Assembly: GCA_029215795.1 (NCBI GenBank)
Contig: JARDYH010000007.1
Coordinates: 92,767,263-92,831,262 of the forward strand
DNA from: Anniella stebbinsi
Taxonomy: Eukaryota; Chordata; Lepidosauria; Squamata; Anniellidae
Direction of reading: 5' to 3'
DNA length: 64,000 nt
The translations under genes were made by a program, and so were the position numbers. The notes under the pieces were generated by a model, which did not search any database, was not told the DNA's origin, and worked only from the letters and a program-made list of their open reading frames with translations. Of this stretch, positions 21,045 through 32,887 are shown piece after piece (the first letter of the stretch is position 1; every line of letters starts with the position of its first letter).

Positions 21045-21364
21045 TAGGCTGACCATATGAAAAGGAGGACAGGGCTCATGTAACTTTAACAGTTGTAGAG
21101 AAAAGGGAATTTCAGCCAGTGTCATTTGTATGCAATTAGTTCCTGGTGAAATTCCCTCTTCATCACAACTGTTAAAGGTGCAGGCATTATACTAGAGTGA
21201 CCATATACAAAAGAAGGCAGGGCACCTGCAACTTTAACAGTTGTGATGAAGAGGGAATTTCACCAGGAACTAATTGCATACAAATGACCCTGGCTGAAAT
21301 TCCCTTTTCTCTATAACTGTTAAAGTTACATGAGCCCTGACCTACTTTTCATATGGTCAGCCTA
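21045..21364. mobile_element. hAT-like MITE, head-to-head dimer
   Basis: The 320-bp element has ends TAGGCTGACCATATG and CATATGGTCAGCCTA and a perfect 8-bp flank CCCTAGTC (21037-21044, 21365-21372), the duplication size of hAT elements. The interior is two copies of one unit in inverted orientation, joined at an internal TAGAGTGACCATATAC near 21195. Single units occur at 32888 and 35458, and another dimer at 57863. Confidence 0.9.
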
Positions 21365-21593
21365 CCCTAGTCGTTCTGCCTTATTGCCATGCAGCCAATG
21401 TGTGTACAATTGAAGTGATCACATATGATCCCCCTTCTTCCTTACACCTCCATTTCCCCTTTTGCTGTTGTTTCCATTACCATGTGTCTGGTTTAGGTTA
21501 CAAGCCCCTTGGTATATACAGACCTGTCATACGTGTTCTCTGTAAAGCACCAGGTACAGGGAAGCTATAACAATAACAACAACAGCAACAACA

Positions 21594-22400
21594 GAACATG
21601 CGAGCCATGCTGGATTAGACCAAGGATCCATCTAGACTAACATTCGATTCAAATGGTGGCCAACCAGCTGCTGATGGGAAACCCATAAACAGGACATGAG
21701 TGTAATAGCAGCAATCTCCACCCATGTTCCCCACCCAAGTTCCCCAGCATACTGCCTTTAAGATGAGGTAGCATATAGCCATCAGGACTAGTAGCCATTG
21801 ATAGCCATCTCCTCCAAGAATTTGTCCAATCTCCCGTTAAAGCCACCCAAAATGGTGGCCATCACTACATCTTATGGAAATGAGTTCCATAGTTTAACTC
21901 TGCACTATGTGAAGAAGTACTTCATTTCACCTATTCTGAATCTCCCACCAATCAGTTTCATGGGATGACCTCGGGTTCTACTATTATGAGAAAGAGAGAA
22001 AAATGTCTCCCTATCCACTTTCTCTACACCATGCATAATTTTGTACAACTCTATCATGTCACCCCTTATTTGCCTTTTTTTCTAAGCTAAACAATCCCAA
22101 CTGCTGTAACCTTTCTGCACAGGGGAGTTGCTCCAGCCCCTTGATCATTTTAGTTGCTTCTTTCTGCTCTTTTCCTAGCTCTACAGTGTCCTTTTGGAAG
22201 TCCAGGAAAACAATGGCTACTGGACCACCCCTGTCCACATGTTCAAAGAACTCTAATGTGGAAGCCATGCTGATTCTTTTTTAGCAGGGCTTGTCCTTCT
22301 ATACACTTACTAATTTTATCTTTAAAACAATACTTTCAACCAATTTACCCAGAACAAATGTTGTTAACTGCCCTGTAAATGCTTCTTTACACCCCACAGA
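21594..22400 (-). mobile_element. CR1 retrotransposon fragment
   Basis: Typical CR1 phrases in reverse complement run through the region: ATGCTGGATTAGACCAAGG, then ATAGCCATCAGGACTAGTAGCC, then GAGTTCCATAGTTTAACTCTG, then a block on falling CR1 coding sequence past 22200. Many stops, 5'-truncated. The right limit is approximate. Confidence 0.8.
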
Positions 22401-23029
22401 GCCTATTTCCCCCCACATTAAGAAATTACTAGCGGTGAAGATGACCCCCCCACTTCATCAGTGGCCCCCCAGTCATGCCGACTTCCTTTCCAATTGAATA
22501 TACATGGCTCCTCAGAAAAACATCCAGGATCCCTCTCACTTTTGCTATGAGGGCATTCTCCACCATCACTTCAGACTTCTCATGCCAACAAGAAGCTTCA
22601 CTCCCCTGAAGTCCCATCTGCTCCAACCCCTCTTTTAGCACCTGAGCCAAGGCAAGACCTGCCCTTCCACATGGCCAATCTGTTCATTTTCAGCAGAAAT
22701 ATCACCTCCGCCTCACTGAAATGTCAATGCATCCAAATGGGATGCACAAAAGCGATAGGTAGAGCCACCCAGTTACCACATCAGACCATCACGCCACAAC
22801 CCGATGCCCAGTGGGGGCACATTGGAAGCAGCCAGGATCGTCAATAGGGGAATTCAGTGGCGGAAGTGACAAGCAAGAGTAAGAACATGAAGACTGAGAT
22901 CAGCTGTTGTGATGCGGCAAGGGGACAAAGGATTGCAGTGGCAGAAGAATATGGGGGTTCTGAGGTTCACCAGAGGAGCAATGTTGCTTCGCCAATGACC
23001 ATCCACACTTAATTAAGACGACCTTATAC
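22401..23029. other. No gene recognised
   Basis: Unassigned DNA. No supported gene, RNA or repeat. Confidence 0.4.
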
Positions 23030-23082
23030 TGAGCCAGAACATTTGTCCATCTAGCTTAGTATTATCTCTGTCAGGCTTCTCC

Positions 23083-23195
23083 AGCATGGTGTGCTCCAGA
23101 TGTTTTGAGCTTCAACTCCCACCCCACCAGTGGTTAGGAATGCTGGGAATTATAGTCCAAAGCTTCTGGAGGGCACCTGGTTGGGGAAGTCTGGC
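23083..23195. repeat. Dyad interspersed repeat
   Basis: The same family as at 19903: GTGTGCTCCAGATGTTTTGA at the left and TTCTGGAGGGCACCTGGTTG at the right. It sits inside an older repeat (about 23020-23300), recognisable by GAGCCAGAACATTTGTCCATC on the left and CCTGGGACATTTAGCATGC on the right. Confidence 0.7.
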
Positions 23196-23299
23196 CTACA
23201 TTGACCACCAGCAGCTCTGTAGGGTGTCATCTTCTATCTGTCTGTGCTGGGGATTGAACCTGGGACATTTAGCATGCAAAGCAGGTGCAGTGCCATTGC

Positions 23300-24050
23300 T
23301 GCATGCATACAAATGGCATCCCTTTTCTATTCATCTGTCCTCCTTTCCATATGGTCATCCTACTAGGTGCAGCAAGAAGAGTGCCAAGTCGCAATGGCTG
23401 GGTTGGGATTCTCTACTCCTGCTACCTTTGATCACATTTTTGCATTTGAGTGTAACATCTTAACTGAGGGTGAATTGTATTATTTCATTGTAACCGTGTA
23501 TTTCTAATATACATTTTATATTATGCTATGAATATGGAATGGTACACGTTTTCTCTGAATTTGTGGACCTGCTTTGTAATTGTTCCCATTTGCAATTCTC
23601 TATTTTGACAGTTGGTATTTATTGAGCGGCTTTGGCCTATAAACTTTAGCTAACATAGAAACCGGGTGTTTAAAGTGTTGTTGTTTAGAGAGGGACAGAT
23701 GTAACAATCTCCATCCTGTGAGGATTGTTAGCCTATCTACACTACTGCTCTCTTCTGCGATATGCACGCACACTCCCCTTTAGGAGTATGGGTCAGTTTC
23801 ATTCTTCTTCTAAGAACTCATCAGTTAGTAAGGCTGTCAAGTTGATGGGGTGGGCCACAAAAGGCAGCCCTCCTGTGTGTGTGACAAAGGAGCTATTCCG
23901 CAGGCCAAACAGGTGTTGGTCTAGATTTTTGTGAAGTTCACAATAAGTTTCACAAACTGGTTCTCATTCAGAGCTTCTCCGAGGGAGATCCAAACCAAAA
24001 TCCCTCCCCCCAAGTGACACAGAAACCATAACAAGTTCATGGCTCTTGCT
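23300..24050. other. Unassigned; possible distal end of the provirus
   Basis: The minus strand downstream of the pol remnant would hold env in a gammaretrovirus. A short open stretch at about 23940-23820 is present, but I cannot recognise envelope features and see no LTR. Confidence 0.3.
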
Positions 24051-24465
24051 CTTGCTTGAACAACAGCTTTGAGTCTGAATCACTTTTCTTCACCGACCAC
24101 TTCTGCTCTTCTGGTGCTGTGTCAGCCTGGATTGTTGGTGGAGCTCTCTTGACACACGTGTAATGGGTCCACCTCTTTTTTCCAGCAACTTTAACAGCAG
24201 AGTTGGAAACCAACAAAACTTGGTACAGCCTTCTTCATTTCTCAGCAAGAGGCTCGTCTTTCCAAGTTCGAATTAGGACCCAATCGCCTGGATTGAATGG
24301 GTGCGCAGGCACGTCCAAGGGCAGTCTTTGGAAAGGCACTACGTATCTATGCAAGGTGGATAAAATGGACTGAAGGGCAATTACATGCTCTTGTATCTCC
24401 TGACAACCAATCTCTAAATTCACATTTTCAGCTACGGTCAGATGCAGGATGCAAGGCAGCCTCCC

Positions 24466-24512
<47 letters not shown>

Positions 24513-25560
24513 GTATTTATTACCCGCCTCGATCCGGAGGGAGATGATGAACAACATCATCATAAAACACACAAAACTGATTAAAAATACATAAAACCAA
24601 TATATCATTAAAATACCAATATATACAGTTTCAAAATACCGTTTCAAAAGGTGACAATTTAGACCTATCCCTGGGGGATGCACCTGATTCATGTAAGGGC
24701 AAGAGACAGTGGTTGTGGCCATTTCAACCCTGTCTCCATAGCTAGTTTCGTTAGGGCTGTTTTTAGAGTCCTGTTCATCTTTTCTACTTGGCCACTGGCT
24801 TGTGGTCTCCAGGACGAGTGGAGAACTTATTCTATTCTCAGGGCTATCAACACTTCACGAACTACCTGTGCAATAAAGTGTGATCTTTGATCAGACTCTA
24901 TCACCTCAGGCACCAGGAAACGGGGAATGATTTATTTCAAGAGGACTTTGGCTGTAGCCTGTGCCGTGGCCTTCCTTGTGCAAATGCTCCCACCCACCCC
25001 GTGAGCTGGCCTATGATTGCTAGCAAGTATTTGTACCCGAGGGCTGGCATCAGCTCAGCAAAGTCAATTTGAAGTCTTTGAAATGGGTAGAAGGCCCATG
25101 GCCTGCCACCTGTAGGTTGGGGATGAGAGTGTCCCTTTGGGTTGGTTTTCTGTCAAGTGGGGCAATTTGCCGCAGCTCTCTGCGTTTCAACATACAGTCC
25201 TGGTGCCACCACTTCCCATGTCATTAAGTCCCCCAGAGCACTCCCTTCCAGATGAGTGTTTTGGTGTAAGGCTAGTACTAGCTGGATCAACAGAGGTCTT
25301 GGCAACACTACTTTTCCTCCTGGAAGAGCCCATCATCTTTCTGAAGTCTTTGTTGCTTGGCACTCTTTGGCGACTGCTGCTTCTTTTGTTGAGTAAACTG
25401 GTGTTGTCTCTTTCCACTTGACCGGTAGGAGATTCAGCTGCTTTGCTGGTTCTTGCTCCAATCTCTCTATAGCTGCCTCTTTTGATGCCTCGCCTGCCAA
25501 TTGGTTCCCTTTTCTTTCTTCTGGGCAACTGCTTTCCTATGCGCACGGACATGCATACTC
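24050..25560 (-). pseudogene. ERV pol remnant: integrase
   Basis: Part of a decayed gammaretrovirus-like provirus. Reading leftwards, the integrase core is visible in pieces: QIDFAELMPALGYKYLL near 25060 (first catalytic aspartate), a VIESDQRSHF segment near 24890 (second), and [12 protein letters not shown] near 24770 (glutamate). The C-terminal domain is recognised by FNPGDWVLIRTWKDEP near 24260. Several stops and a frameshift interrupt it. An L2 3' end (24468-24665) is inserted between core and C-terminus. Integrase joins viral DNA to the host chromosome; this copy cannot encode it. Confidence 0.82.
24468..24665 (-). mobile_element. L2 3' end inserted in ERV integrase
   Basis: (ATA)n at 24470-24510, then ATTTATTACCCGCCTCGATC and an A-rich UTR, form the reverse complement of the L2 tail at 3100-3220 and 30340-30500. 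It interrupts the integrase remnant, so it is younger than the provirus. Confidence 0.82.
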
Positions 25561-25573
25561 AAAGTGGCTTCTT

Positions 25574-26180
25574 TCATGCTTCCAGCAGTCTTTCAATCTG
25601 TGGTCCATTGGCGATCTTCTGTCCTGATGAAGCCTCTCTCTCTCTATAGCATCTCATACCCTCTGTATGTTCTAGGGCTTTTGCAAGTGCTGTCAACTCT
25701 GCAGCTTGCACTGACCAGCTGGTTGGAAGTCTTTCTTTAAAGTCTCTCCTTTCAGGACTACCACAGCACAACCTGTGTAGCACTTGCCTCTTATGACATG
25801 ACTGGATCCGTCCACGTACATCTCTACTTCCGCATCATCCTGAGGCACATCTGACAGGTCTGGTCGTGTGATTGTCACTTGCTCTAAGACTTCCACACAG
25901 TCATGTTCTATCGTTCCTTCTACTGGCATGAGGGTTGCTGGGTTCAGGATGTTGCTGAGTTTGAAGGTCAGTCCCAGTGTTCCTAGCAGGGTTATTTCAT
26001 AGCGGGACTGTCTGCTGGGATTCAGAAGTTTCCCTCCTGCTGTGCCCAAAATTTGGGGGGCACCATGTGGAACATGTACCTTGACGTCTCCTCCCATTCT
26101 CTGAGTCAGCACTCCCAATGCTATGCCTTTCTGGAGATGACATCAAAGCCTTCTTCAATTCAAGGAAAGCCTTCTCCATG
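25574..26180 (-). pseudogene. ERV pol remnant: RT end and RNase H
   Basis: Reading leftwards, the end of the reverse transcriptase connection region (LKKALMSSP, then GVLTQRMG) precedes an RNase H domain. MYVDGSSHVIRGKCYTGCAV carries the first catalytic aspartate, and SVQAAELTALAKALE carries the expected glutamate. Frames are broken at about 25775 and 26110. The domain order RT, RNase H, integrase and the motif style are gammaretrovirus-like. Most of the RT core, including the catalytic YxDD region, is missing between here and 26155. Confidence 0.82.
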
Positions 26181-26640
26181 ATTGGTGTCCATTTCCAATA
26201 GCAGATCTCCTGGCTTCACCTGTATTTTTCACTGGTGTTGTATTCTTTGCTTGAGCAGGTCCACTTCCAGCCCAAGCTTCGGGCGGCACTTGCTCCAAGA
26301 AATGACTCAAAGCATAATCTTTTTTTTTCTTTTCCCTGTTCAGCACTTTTCTCAAAAATGGTCATCTGATGGTTAGAGCTTTGCTGTTTGGGTAACTCTA
26401 CTATATTTTTCTTCTTTCAAAGTAGATTTGTGCTTGCAATTTTGCTAGCAGATCACAACCAAGCAGGGTGGCTGGGCACTTTTCTGACACCAAAAACTCT
26501 TTCTTCCCCCACCTTCTTTTTAAACTGGAATTCCTTGCTTGTTTTACCTTCCAATTAAGTTTGTGGTTTGTTTTTTTCTATTTGTTTTGGAATTTGGACC
26601 AGTCAAACATGGAAACTGAAGTGGTTGAGATGATACTAGA
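26155..26640 (-). pseudogene. ERV remnant: protease end and RT start
   Basis: A weak minus-strand signal reads CP-TLLGCDLLAKL near 26450, as at the end of retroviral protease. FLEQVPPEAWAGSG near 26300 is typical of the start of gammaretroviral RT. Shifts and stops are frequent. The rest of the RT N-terminus has been deleted. Confidence 0.6.
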
Positions 26641-27050
26641 TGTTTGAGGGGTCAATGCAAATCCATTAATTTCTGCTGGCTGGAAGCTACAAGCAGAGGG
26701 ATTGTTGGTTCTTGTTGGAGCATCTTCTGCAGCTCTTCACTGCCACAGTTGTGTCCCTGGTGGAAGTTGGGAGTACAGCAGCAGGACCATTTCTGGACTT
26801 TAGCCGTGGCTGGAGATTGAGCCTAAGGAGCAGCATCAACAGTCAGCATCATTGAACACCTGCCTGTCAGTCTCTGCTACTCCTTGCTGTTGCTATTTGT
26901 TCTCCTGCAGTCTCCACATGAGCAAGCAGCAAGAGAAGCAAGGAAAAGGAGCAGTAACACCCACCTGCCTTGTTCTTCTTCTCTAGTAACAGCTGGGGAA
27001 ACAGGGCCCAGAGGGAGAAGCAAGCAAATGGGCATGTAGGCTGGCCATAT
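26640..27050 (-). other. Probable provirus sequence next to L2 insertion
   Basis: No domain is recognisable. Its position between the protease remnant and the L2 suggests it belongs to the provirus interior. The junction with the L2 5' end is not exact. Confidence 0.35.
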
Positions 27051-27087
27051 GCCCTGTTTTACAGAAGATAGTCCTCTATCTGTAGGC

Positions 27088-27325
27088 TGAACAGAGGCTG
27101 GAGTGATAACACCGGAGTGGAGGAAAGAAAGAGGCAAGCAGGACATCATAGCCTTCCCCTCCCCCATGCTCCTCCTGAGAAGCCCAGGCTGAACAGAGGC
27201 TGGAGTGACAACACCGGAGTGGAGAGGAAAAGAAAGAGGCAAACAGGACATTGTAGCCTTCCCCTCCCTCACCCTCCTTCTGAGAAGCCCAGGCTGAACA
27301 GAGGCTGGAGTGACAACATTGGAGC
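27088..27325 (+). promoter_or_regulatory. Tandem 5' leader monomers of the L2
   Basis: GCTGAACAGAGGCTGGAGTG starts at 27088, 27188 and 27293, giving two full units of about 100-105 bp and a partial third just before the coding region. Each contains a GAAAGAGGCAAGCAGGACAT-type purine block and a CCTTCCCCTCCC block. By analogy with other LINEs, tandem 5' monomers may act as the promoter. That role is inferred. Confidence 0.6.
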
Positions 27326-27344
27326 CAGCTGAACGGCAGTTAGA

Positions 27345-30328
27345 ATGTGTCAGGGAGTGGCAATTTGTGTTGTGCAGGGCAAAGGGAGATATAGCGATAA
27401 CAGGGCGAAATGCCGTTACAGGGGAAGGAGAGATAGATATCTAACACCTATCTTACCTTCCAGTCGCCCTGCTACCCCGGGGATCTTGGAGAAAGAACCA
27501 GGCCACCCACAGAACCTCTCCTTGCTCCTATGTAATGCCAGGTTGGTTAAAAATAAAACAAACATCATCCATGATCTTCTTCTAGATGAGAAGGCCGACC
27601 TGGCATGTTTCACAGAGACCTGGCTGGGAGATGACAGTGGCCCGACATGGGTCCAGGCCCTCCCAGCTGGGTACTGTGTCAGTGAGCAGGTGAGGGAAAG
27701 TGGGCAGGGGGGCGGAGTAGCTGTGGTTTACAAGGATAATCTTAACCTGACCAGACTTCCTGTCCGTGAATTGAATCACATCGAGTGTGTGTACCTGAGT
27801 CTGAAGACCAGGGATAGACTAGGGATTCTGTTAGTGTACCGGCCACCCCGCTGTCTATCAGACTCCCTGGCCGAGCTCACGGAACTGATCTCGGAGCTGG
27901 TGTTGGATTCGCCCAAGCTTTTGGTCCTGGGTGACTTCAACATCCCATTCGGGACCAGTTTGTCAGGTGCAGCTCAGGAGTTCATGGCATCCATGACAAA
28001 CATTGGCTTATCCCAATTGGTCTGTGGACCTACACATTCAGCAGGTCACACTCTCGATGCTGTTTTCAGTTCCGAACAGACAGATCTGTGGGCGGAGGTG
28101 CTAAATACCTCCGTGTTGTCATGGACAGACCATTTTCTGGTCAGGGTTAGTATCACGGCTACCAACCGCCCCTGCAGGGGTGGCGGACCGATTAAGATGG
28201 TCCGCCCTCAAAGGCTGATGGATCCTCTTGGCTTCCAGAAAGCCTTAGAGGGTTCTATGGCTGGTATCATCGACAATCCTGTAGAAGCCCTGGTTAACAG
28301 TTGAAATCAAGATCTAACTAGGGCTATCGACACGATCGCCCCCAAACGTCCTCTCCGACCCGCTCCTAATCGGGCACCTTGGTATACTGAAGATCTCAGG
28401 GAGCTGAAGCGGGAAGGACGACGACTGGAGCGACGACGACGGAAAACTCGACTTGTATCTGACAAGACACGACATAGGGAACATCTTCATTCCTATGGAG
28501 TGGCAATACGTGCAGCGAAGAAAGCTTTCTTCTCTGCACGCATTGCGTCTGCGAATTCGCGTCCAGCAGAACTGTTCAGGGTGGTGAGGGGTCTAACTCA
28601 GGCACCTTCCCCCCTGAACCCGATTTTACAGCCTTCGGTAGTTCGCTGTGATGCCTTTAATGACCATTTCACAGATAAAATCTCTCGGATAAGAGCCGAC
28701 TTAGATGCCATTGTTATAGCAGAAGCTGACAATGGAGTGTCCAGTAACTCCACGATTGGCATTACACTGGATCAGTTTCAGTTGGTGAGTACTGAGGACG
28801 TGGACAAGCTGCTTGGACAAGTGAGGACGACGACTTGCCCTCTCGATCCCTGTCCTTCTTGGCTTGTTGTCCAGGGAGGAGATGCAGTTCGATCACATCT
28901 ACAACGTATTATTAATGCATCTCTCAGGGAGGGGAATTTTCCAGCATGTTTAAAAGAGGCGGTAGTACGGCCGCTTCTAAAAAAGCCCTCCCTGGACCCT
29001 CTGGACCTTAATAACTACAGGCCAGTATCAAATCTTCCGTTTTTGGGCAAGGTGATCGAGAGGGCAGTTGCCTCCCAACTCCAAGCAGTTTTGGATGATA
29101 CAGATTTTCTAGACCCATTTCAAACCCGCTTCAGGGCAGGATACGGAGTTGAGACTGCTATGGTCGCCTTAGTGGATGATCTACACCTGAGTATTGACAG
29201 GGGGAGTGTGTCCCTGTTGGTACTCCTGGACCTCTCAGCGGCTTTCGATACCATCGACCATGGTATTCTTCTGGAACGCCTGAAGGGATTGGGAATCGGG
29301 GGCACTGTGCTTCAGTGGTTCCGGTCCTATCTCTCGGGCAGGTTCCAGATGGTAATGCTTGGGGATAGCTGCTCTTCAAAGAAGGAGCTGCTATGTGGTG
29401 TACCACAAGGTGCCATCCTTTCCCCAGTGCTGTTTAACATTTATATGAAACCGCTGGGAGAGATCATTGGAGGCATGGAGCGGGGTGCTATCAGTACGCT
29501 GATGACACCCAAATATATTTCTCTGTGCCTTCGACAACATCGTCAGCTAAGGATAGTGTGTCTCCTCTGAATGAATGTTTGGAGGCGGTAATGGGCTGGA
29601 TGAGGAAAAACAAACTGAAGCTGAATCCAGATAAGACGGAGGTGCTCGCTGTCAAAGGCCACAACCTGGGTTTGGAGGTGTGTCAACCAGTTCTGGATGG
29701 GGTTACACCCCCCCTGAAAGACTGTGTTCGCAGCTTGGGGGTACTCCTGGATCCGTCGCTCCAAATGACAGCCCAGATAGATGCGACGGCCAGGAGTGCC
29801 TACTATCAGCTTCGGCTGATACGCCAGCTGCGCCCCTTCCTAGAGTTGGAAGACCTAAAGATGGTAGTGCACTCACTGGTAACTTCGAGGCTCGGCTTCT
29901 GCAATGTGCTGTACATAGGGCTACCTTTGTGCCTAGTCCGGAAACTTCAATTAGTTCAAAATATGGCAGCCAGGTTGGTCACCGGTACACCTAGGGGTGA
30001 CCACATAACACCAATCTGGCTGCCCATTAGTTTCCGGGCGACGTATAAAGTGTTGGTTATTACCTTTAAAGCCCTACATGGTTTGGGTCCAGGTTACCTG
30101 CGGGATCGCCTTCTCCCGTATAATCCGCCCTGCACACTCAGTTCCTCTGGAAAGAATTTACTCCAGTCAGCCAGAACTAGGCTGACGAGTGTTACCCAGA
30201 GGACCTTCTCTTCTGCCGCTCCCAGGCTGTGGAATGGCCTGCTGGAGGAGATTCGACAAATTAGCAGTCTTCTGGAATTTAAGAAAGCCGTGAAGACTGC
30301 TCTCTTCCGGCAGGCCTATCCAGTTTAA
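27345..30328 (+). pseudogene. L2 ORF: endonuclease-reverse transcriptase
   Basis: This protein nicks target DNA and reverse-transcribes the element RNA at the nick. The apurinic-type endonuclease spans about residues 60-300 from the first methionine, with CFTETWLGDD (catalytic glutamate), GGGVAVVYKD, LVLGDFNI, HTLDAVFS and SWTDHFLV. The reverse transcriptase follows with NYRPVSNLPFLGKVIERAV, LSAAFDTIDHG (motif A), GVPQGAILSPVLFNIYM (motif B) and QYADDTQIYF (motif C). The C-terminus includes TQRTFSSAAPRLWN. There are two defects: an in-frame TGA at 28302-28304 between the two enzyme domains, and a one-base-type frameshift at about 29485, just before YADD. Everything else reads through. The methionine at 27345 is the first in frame; the true start may differ. 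Confidence 0.9.
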
Positions 30329-30460
30329 TTTTAAGATGTTTTTAATAATGTATTTGTTTTTATCTGTTTTAATGGTTTATCTATTTTATTGTTTTTATAT
30401 TTATACTTAGTGTTGTTCCCCGCCTCGATCTAGATGGAGAGGCGGGTTAGAAATGAAATA

Positions 30461-30503
<43 letters not shown>

Positions 30504-30504
30504 C

Positions 30505-31150
30505 TTCAGCTTTGCTTCCCCCACCTTTGTGAGGAGGGGGTGCGTGCTGAACACTCAAAATACTTCTCTTCCAATTCTTTCAATCAACTTTCTTTTCTTT
30601 CTGTTCACTTCTTCTGTCTCTCACCTGAGACTATCAGTCCCTGGATTCTTTCACCCTCCATTTCTCTTCAATTGCAGCCAGCAATTCAGTATTGAGCATA
30701 GGGGATCTGGGCCATCTTCAACTTGCTTCTCTGGCTCTTCTCTCTTTCTACTCCTTCGCCTTCTTTCAGTTGTCCAGGGGGGCTTGGTTTTCCCCCCTCT
30801 GTCAGTTTTCTCACCCGTCTTTTAATTGCTATCGCCAGTAGTGCTATTTGTTGCTTTGTCTTGTGGTCTTGTTTCTTTTCTTCGTGCTGTTCCCGGCAGC
30901 TGTAAGTTTTGCTATGTACATTGTGGATAGGATTGGCTGGGTTGCTCGTGCCTCTGGATCTAGGTCAGAATGCTTCTTAAGTCTCTCTATCAGGCATTCC
31001 AAAAAGGCAGCAGTATTCTCACTCGGTTCTTGCTTGAGTTGGTAGACTTTGGTTTGATCCACCACTTTGTGCACTGAGGCAGCCATTCCATGTAAAATCA
31101 GCCTGCGGTAGTGTTCTAGACTTGCTCTGCCATCTAGGGTATGTGGTTCT
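30505..31150 (-). pseudogene. ERV gag remnant: capsid region
   Basis: On the minus strand near 31140-30895, residues such as VYQLKQEPSENTAAFLECL and DLDPEA match the conserved capsid segment of gammaretroviral Gag, which forms the viral core. The frame from 31086 is open for 80 residues. Downstream, towards 30505, the sequence is basic and glutamate-rich and would correspond to the capsid end and nucleocapsid, but no zinc knuckle is recognisable. The gene is broken and then interrupted by the L2. Confidence 0.72.
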
Positions 31151-32250
31151 CAGTTTGGGATGCTGCGTGGCACAGCCAATGTTGCTGTTGGAACGCTTGG
31201 GTCCAGTTTCTTTTCCCCAAACTCTCTTTTGGTTGCTGCTTCCTGCGAGTGGAGGTGCCGGGAAGAGAATTCTTTGGCTCTATGCAGCTTTTCTAGAGCA
31301 TTGCTAGCTTCCTGAAGGACCTTTGCTATAACCAGGGCATCGTCTTGGCTATTCACTCTCAGTTGCTCATTATGGAGTCTGTGGATGCCAATCTCTGAAG
31401 CTAGCAATGGGTTAGTTGCGCTTGGTGTGGCAAGGCTTCCTCACACACGCCCTTGTCTCTTAGCAAAATCTAACCACTGGGGGGCATTGCAGCTTGCTTC
31501 TTGCCATCCTGGGTTTAAAGCCAGCTGGACTGTTGCTGCATGGCTCACTAGCCCACCAGAGGGGGATCAGAGCCCCCCTCCTTGTGGCTTCTGCCAGGAT
31601 GTTGGGATGTAGGGCCTGCCTGCAGTTACTGGCTTGCTTCTTGGAGACTCTTTGCAGCAGCTGCTGCTGCGCCTCTCTGCCCTCTCTTCCTCTGTTCCCC
31701 GCCACCAAACCCATGGATTTCAACTTTTAAAACTGCTTGGGGAGAGAGCAGGGTTCGTGGGGCGAGGCTTGCTTTTGAGCGTTGCTGAGGGCTGGCAGGA
31801 TCCAGCCATTGGGATGGATCTCTCTGTGCTGTTCCTTGCCAGCCCGGGTTGTAAACTGGCTGGCCAGGGACTTCTTTGGATGCCCCACTGCTGGAGTTTT
31901 TCTGACCAGTGCTTTCTCGGAAAAATGGTCCCTCCTTGGGCAGTTGTTGGCAGGGGGCAAAATGGGAAAATGGGGCAACTGCTGCAGGGACTGCTGAGGC
32001 ACCTGGGCAGGGTTTGGGGTATACGGCAGGTCACCTTAAAGGCCGCCAAATCACTTGCAAGCAGCTTGACTTTTGCAGAAATGGATACAATGGACAGGCA
32101 GTGGGGAATGGGGCTTTGGGGTGCTGTGTGTGGACGGTTTGGGTGTGCGTATTAGCGAACACATGTAGGATGCATGTAAGATGCATGTCAGGGGAAATGG
32201 ATGTGTTTTGGGGTGCAAATTATAGATCAGTTCAGATTTTTACAACACTC
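31150..32250 (-). pseudogene. Probable upstream gag and leader of the ERV
   Basis: Minus-strand frames (31407-31150 and 32049-31720) are proline-rich or coiled-coil-like and lie where matrix and p12-type regions of Gag would be. No motif is decisive. I found no primer-binding site or 5' LTR. Confidence 0.35.
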
Positions 32251-32870
32251 TCAGCGCCAAAAGACGCCAATACACATCCAAAACATGTGGTGAAAATGTG
32301 GGTCGCATCCACTCCCACACACCTCTGAAATGGTTGGACACGCCCCTGACAGCAGGTTGGCTGTTCGCTGGGCCAGGAACTCACGCCAAACAGCAACAGC
32401 TTCGCGAAGGGGGGGGGGGGGCACACCAGCTGTGGACTTTGGGATTGTAGCGAGACAGCTGAAAAAAATGTGACAAAAGCAGTCAGCGATATTCCTGAAT
32501 AACTGAGGGGTGGACCCGAAACCACCATTGGAGTGGGTGAATTTCATGTGGCCTGTAAGTAACAACTTCCTGCAATAAATGGCTGGTGTAGACACCCACT
32601 CAGCCTCAACCAAAACTGTTTCTGAAAGTCAAAGATCAGACCCGAAACACAGAAGGTACCAATGAGAAAGAGAATGCTTCTGAGCACAGACGGGGTACAG
32701 TTTCATCACCATGGAGAAATGGCAGACATCTGGAATAACAGAACCAAACTTTCAAATCAGAGGACAGGGCTGTGTGTTGGGACAGGCTGGGACCAAACAC
32801 AGACATGGAAGGTGTCTTTTGCAGCTCATGGCCCCTAAGACAAGACGCTGGAGGCGAAAGCTGGGCATTC
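32250..32870. other. No gene recognised
   Basis: Unassigned. A run of G at about 32410-32421. The region may contain the lost 5' part of the provirus, but no LTR can be identified. Confidence 0.35.
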
Positions 32871-32887
32871 CCGGTGTGCTGTAGTGA

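Larger units (their letters stand above)
27050..30505 (+). mobile_element. L2 retrotransposon, nearly full length
   Basis: The element runs from a repeated 5' leader (27088-27320) through one long coding region (27345-30328) to a 3' tail with CCCCGCCTCGATCTAGATGG and an (ATA)n tract ending near 30502. It is about 3.45 kb. It interrupts the minus-strand provirus between gag (about 30.85-31.15 kb) and protease/pol (26.6 kb). Only two coding lesions are visible, so it is young compared with its surroundings. L2 usually makes no target duplication, and none is seen. Confidence 0.9.

Noticed and set aside
23725..23940. Possible envelope gene downstream of ERV pol
   Set aside because: Only a short open stretch with no recognisable envelope motif. 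Not enough to support a call.
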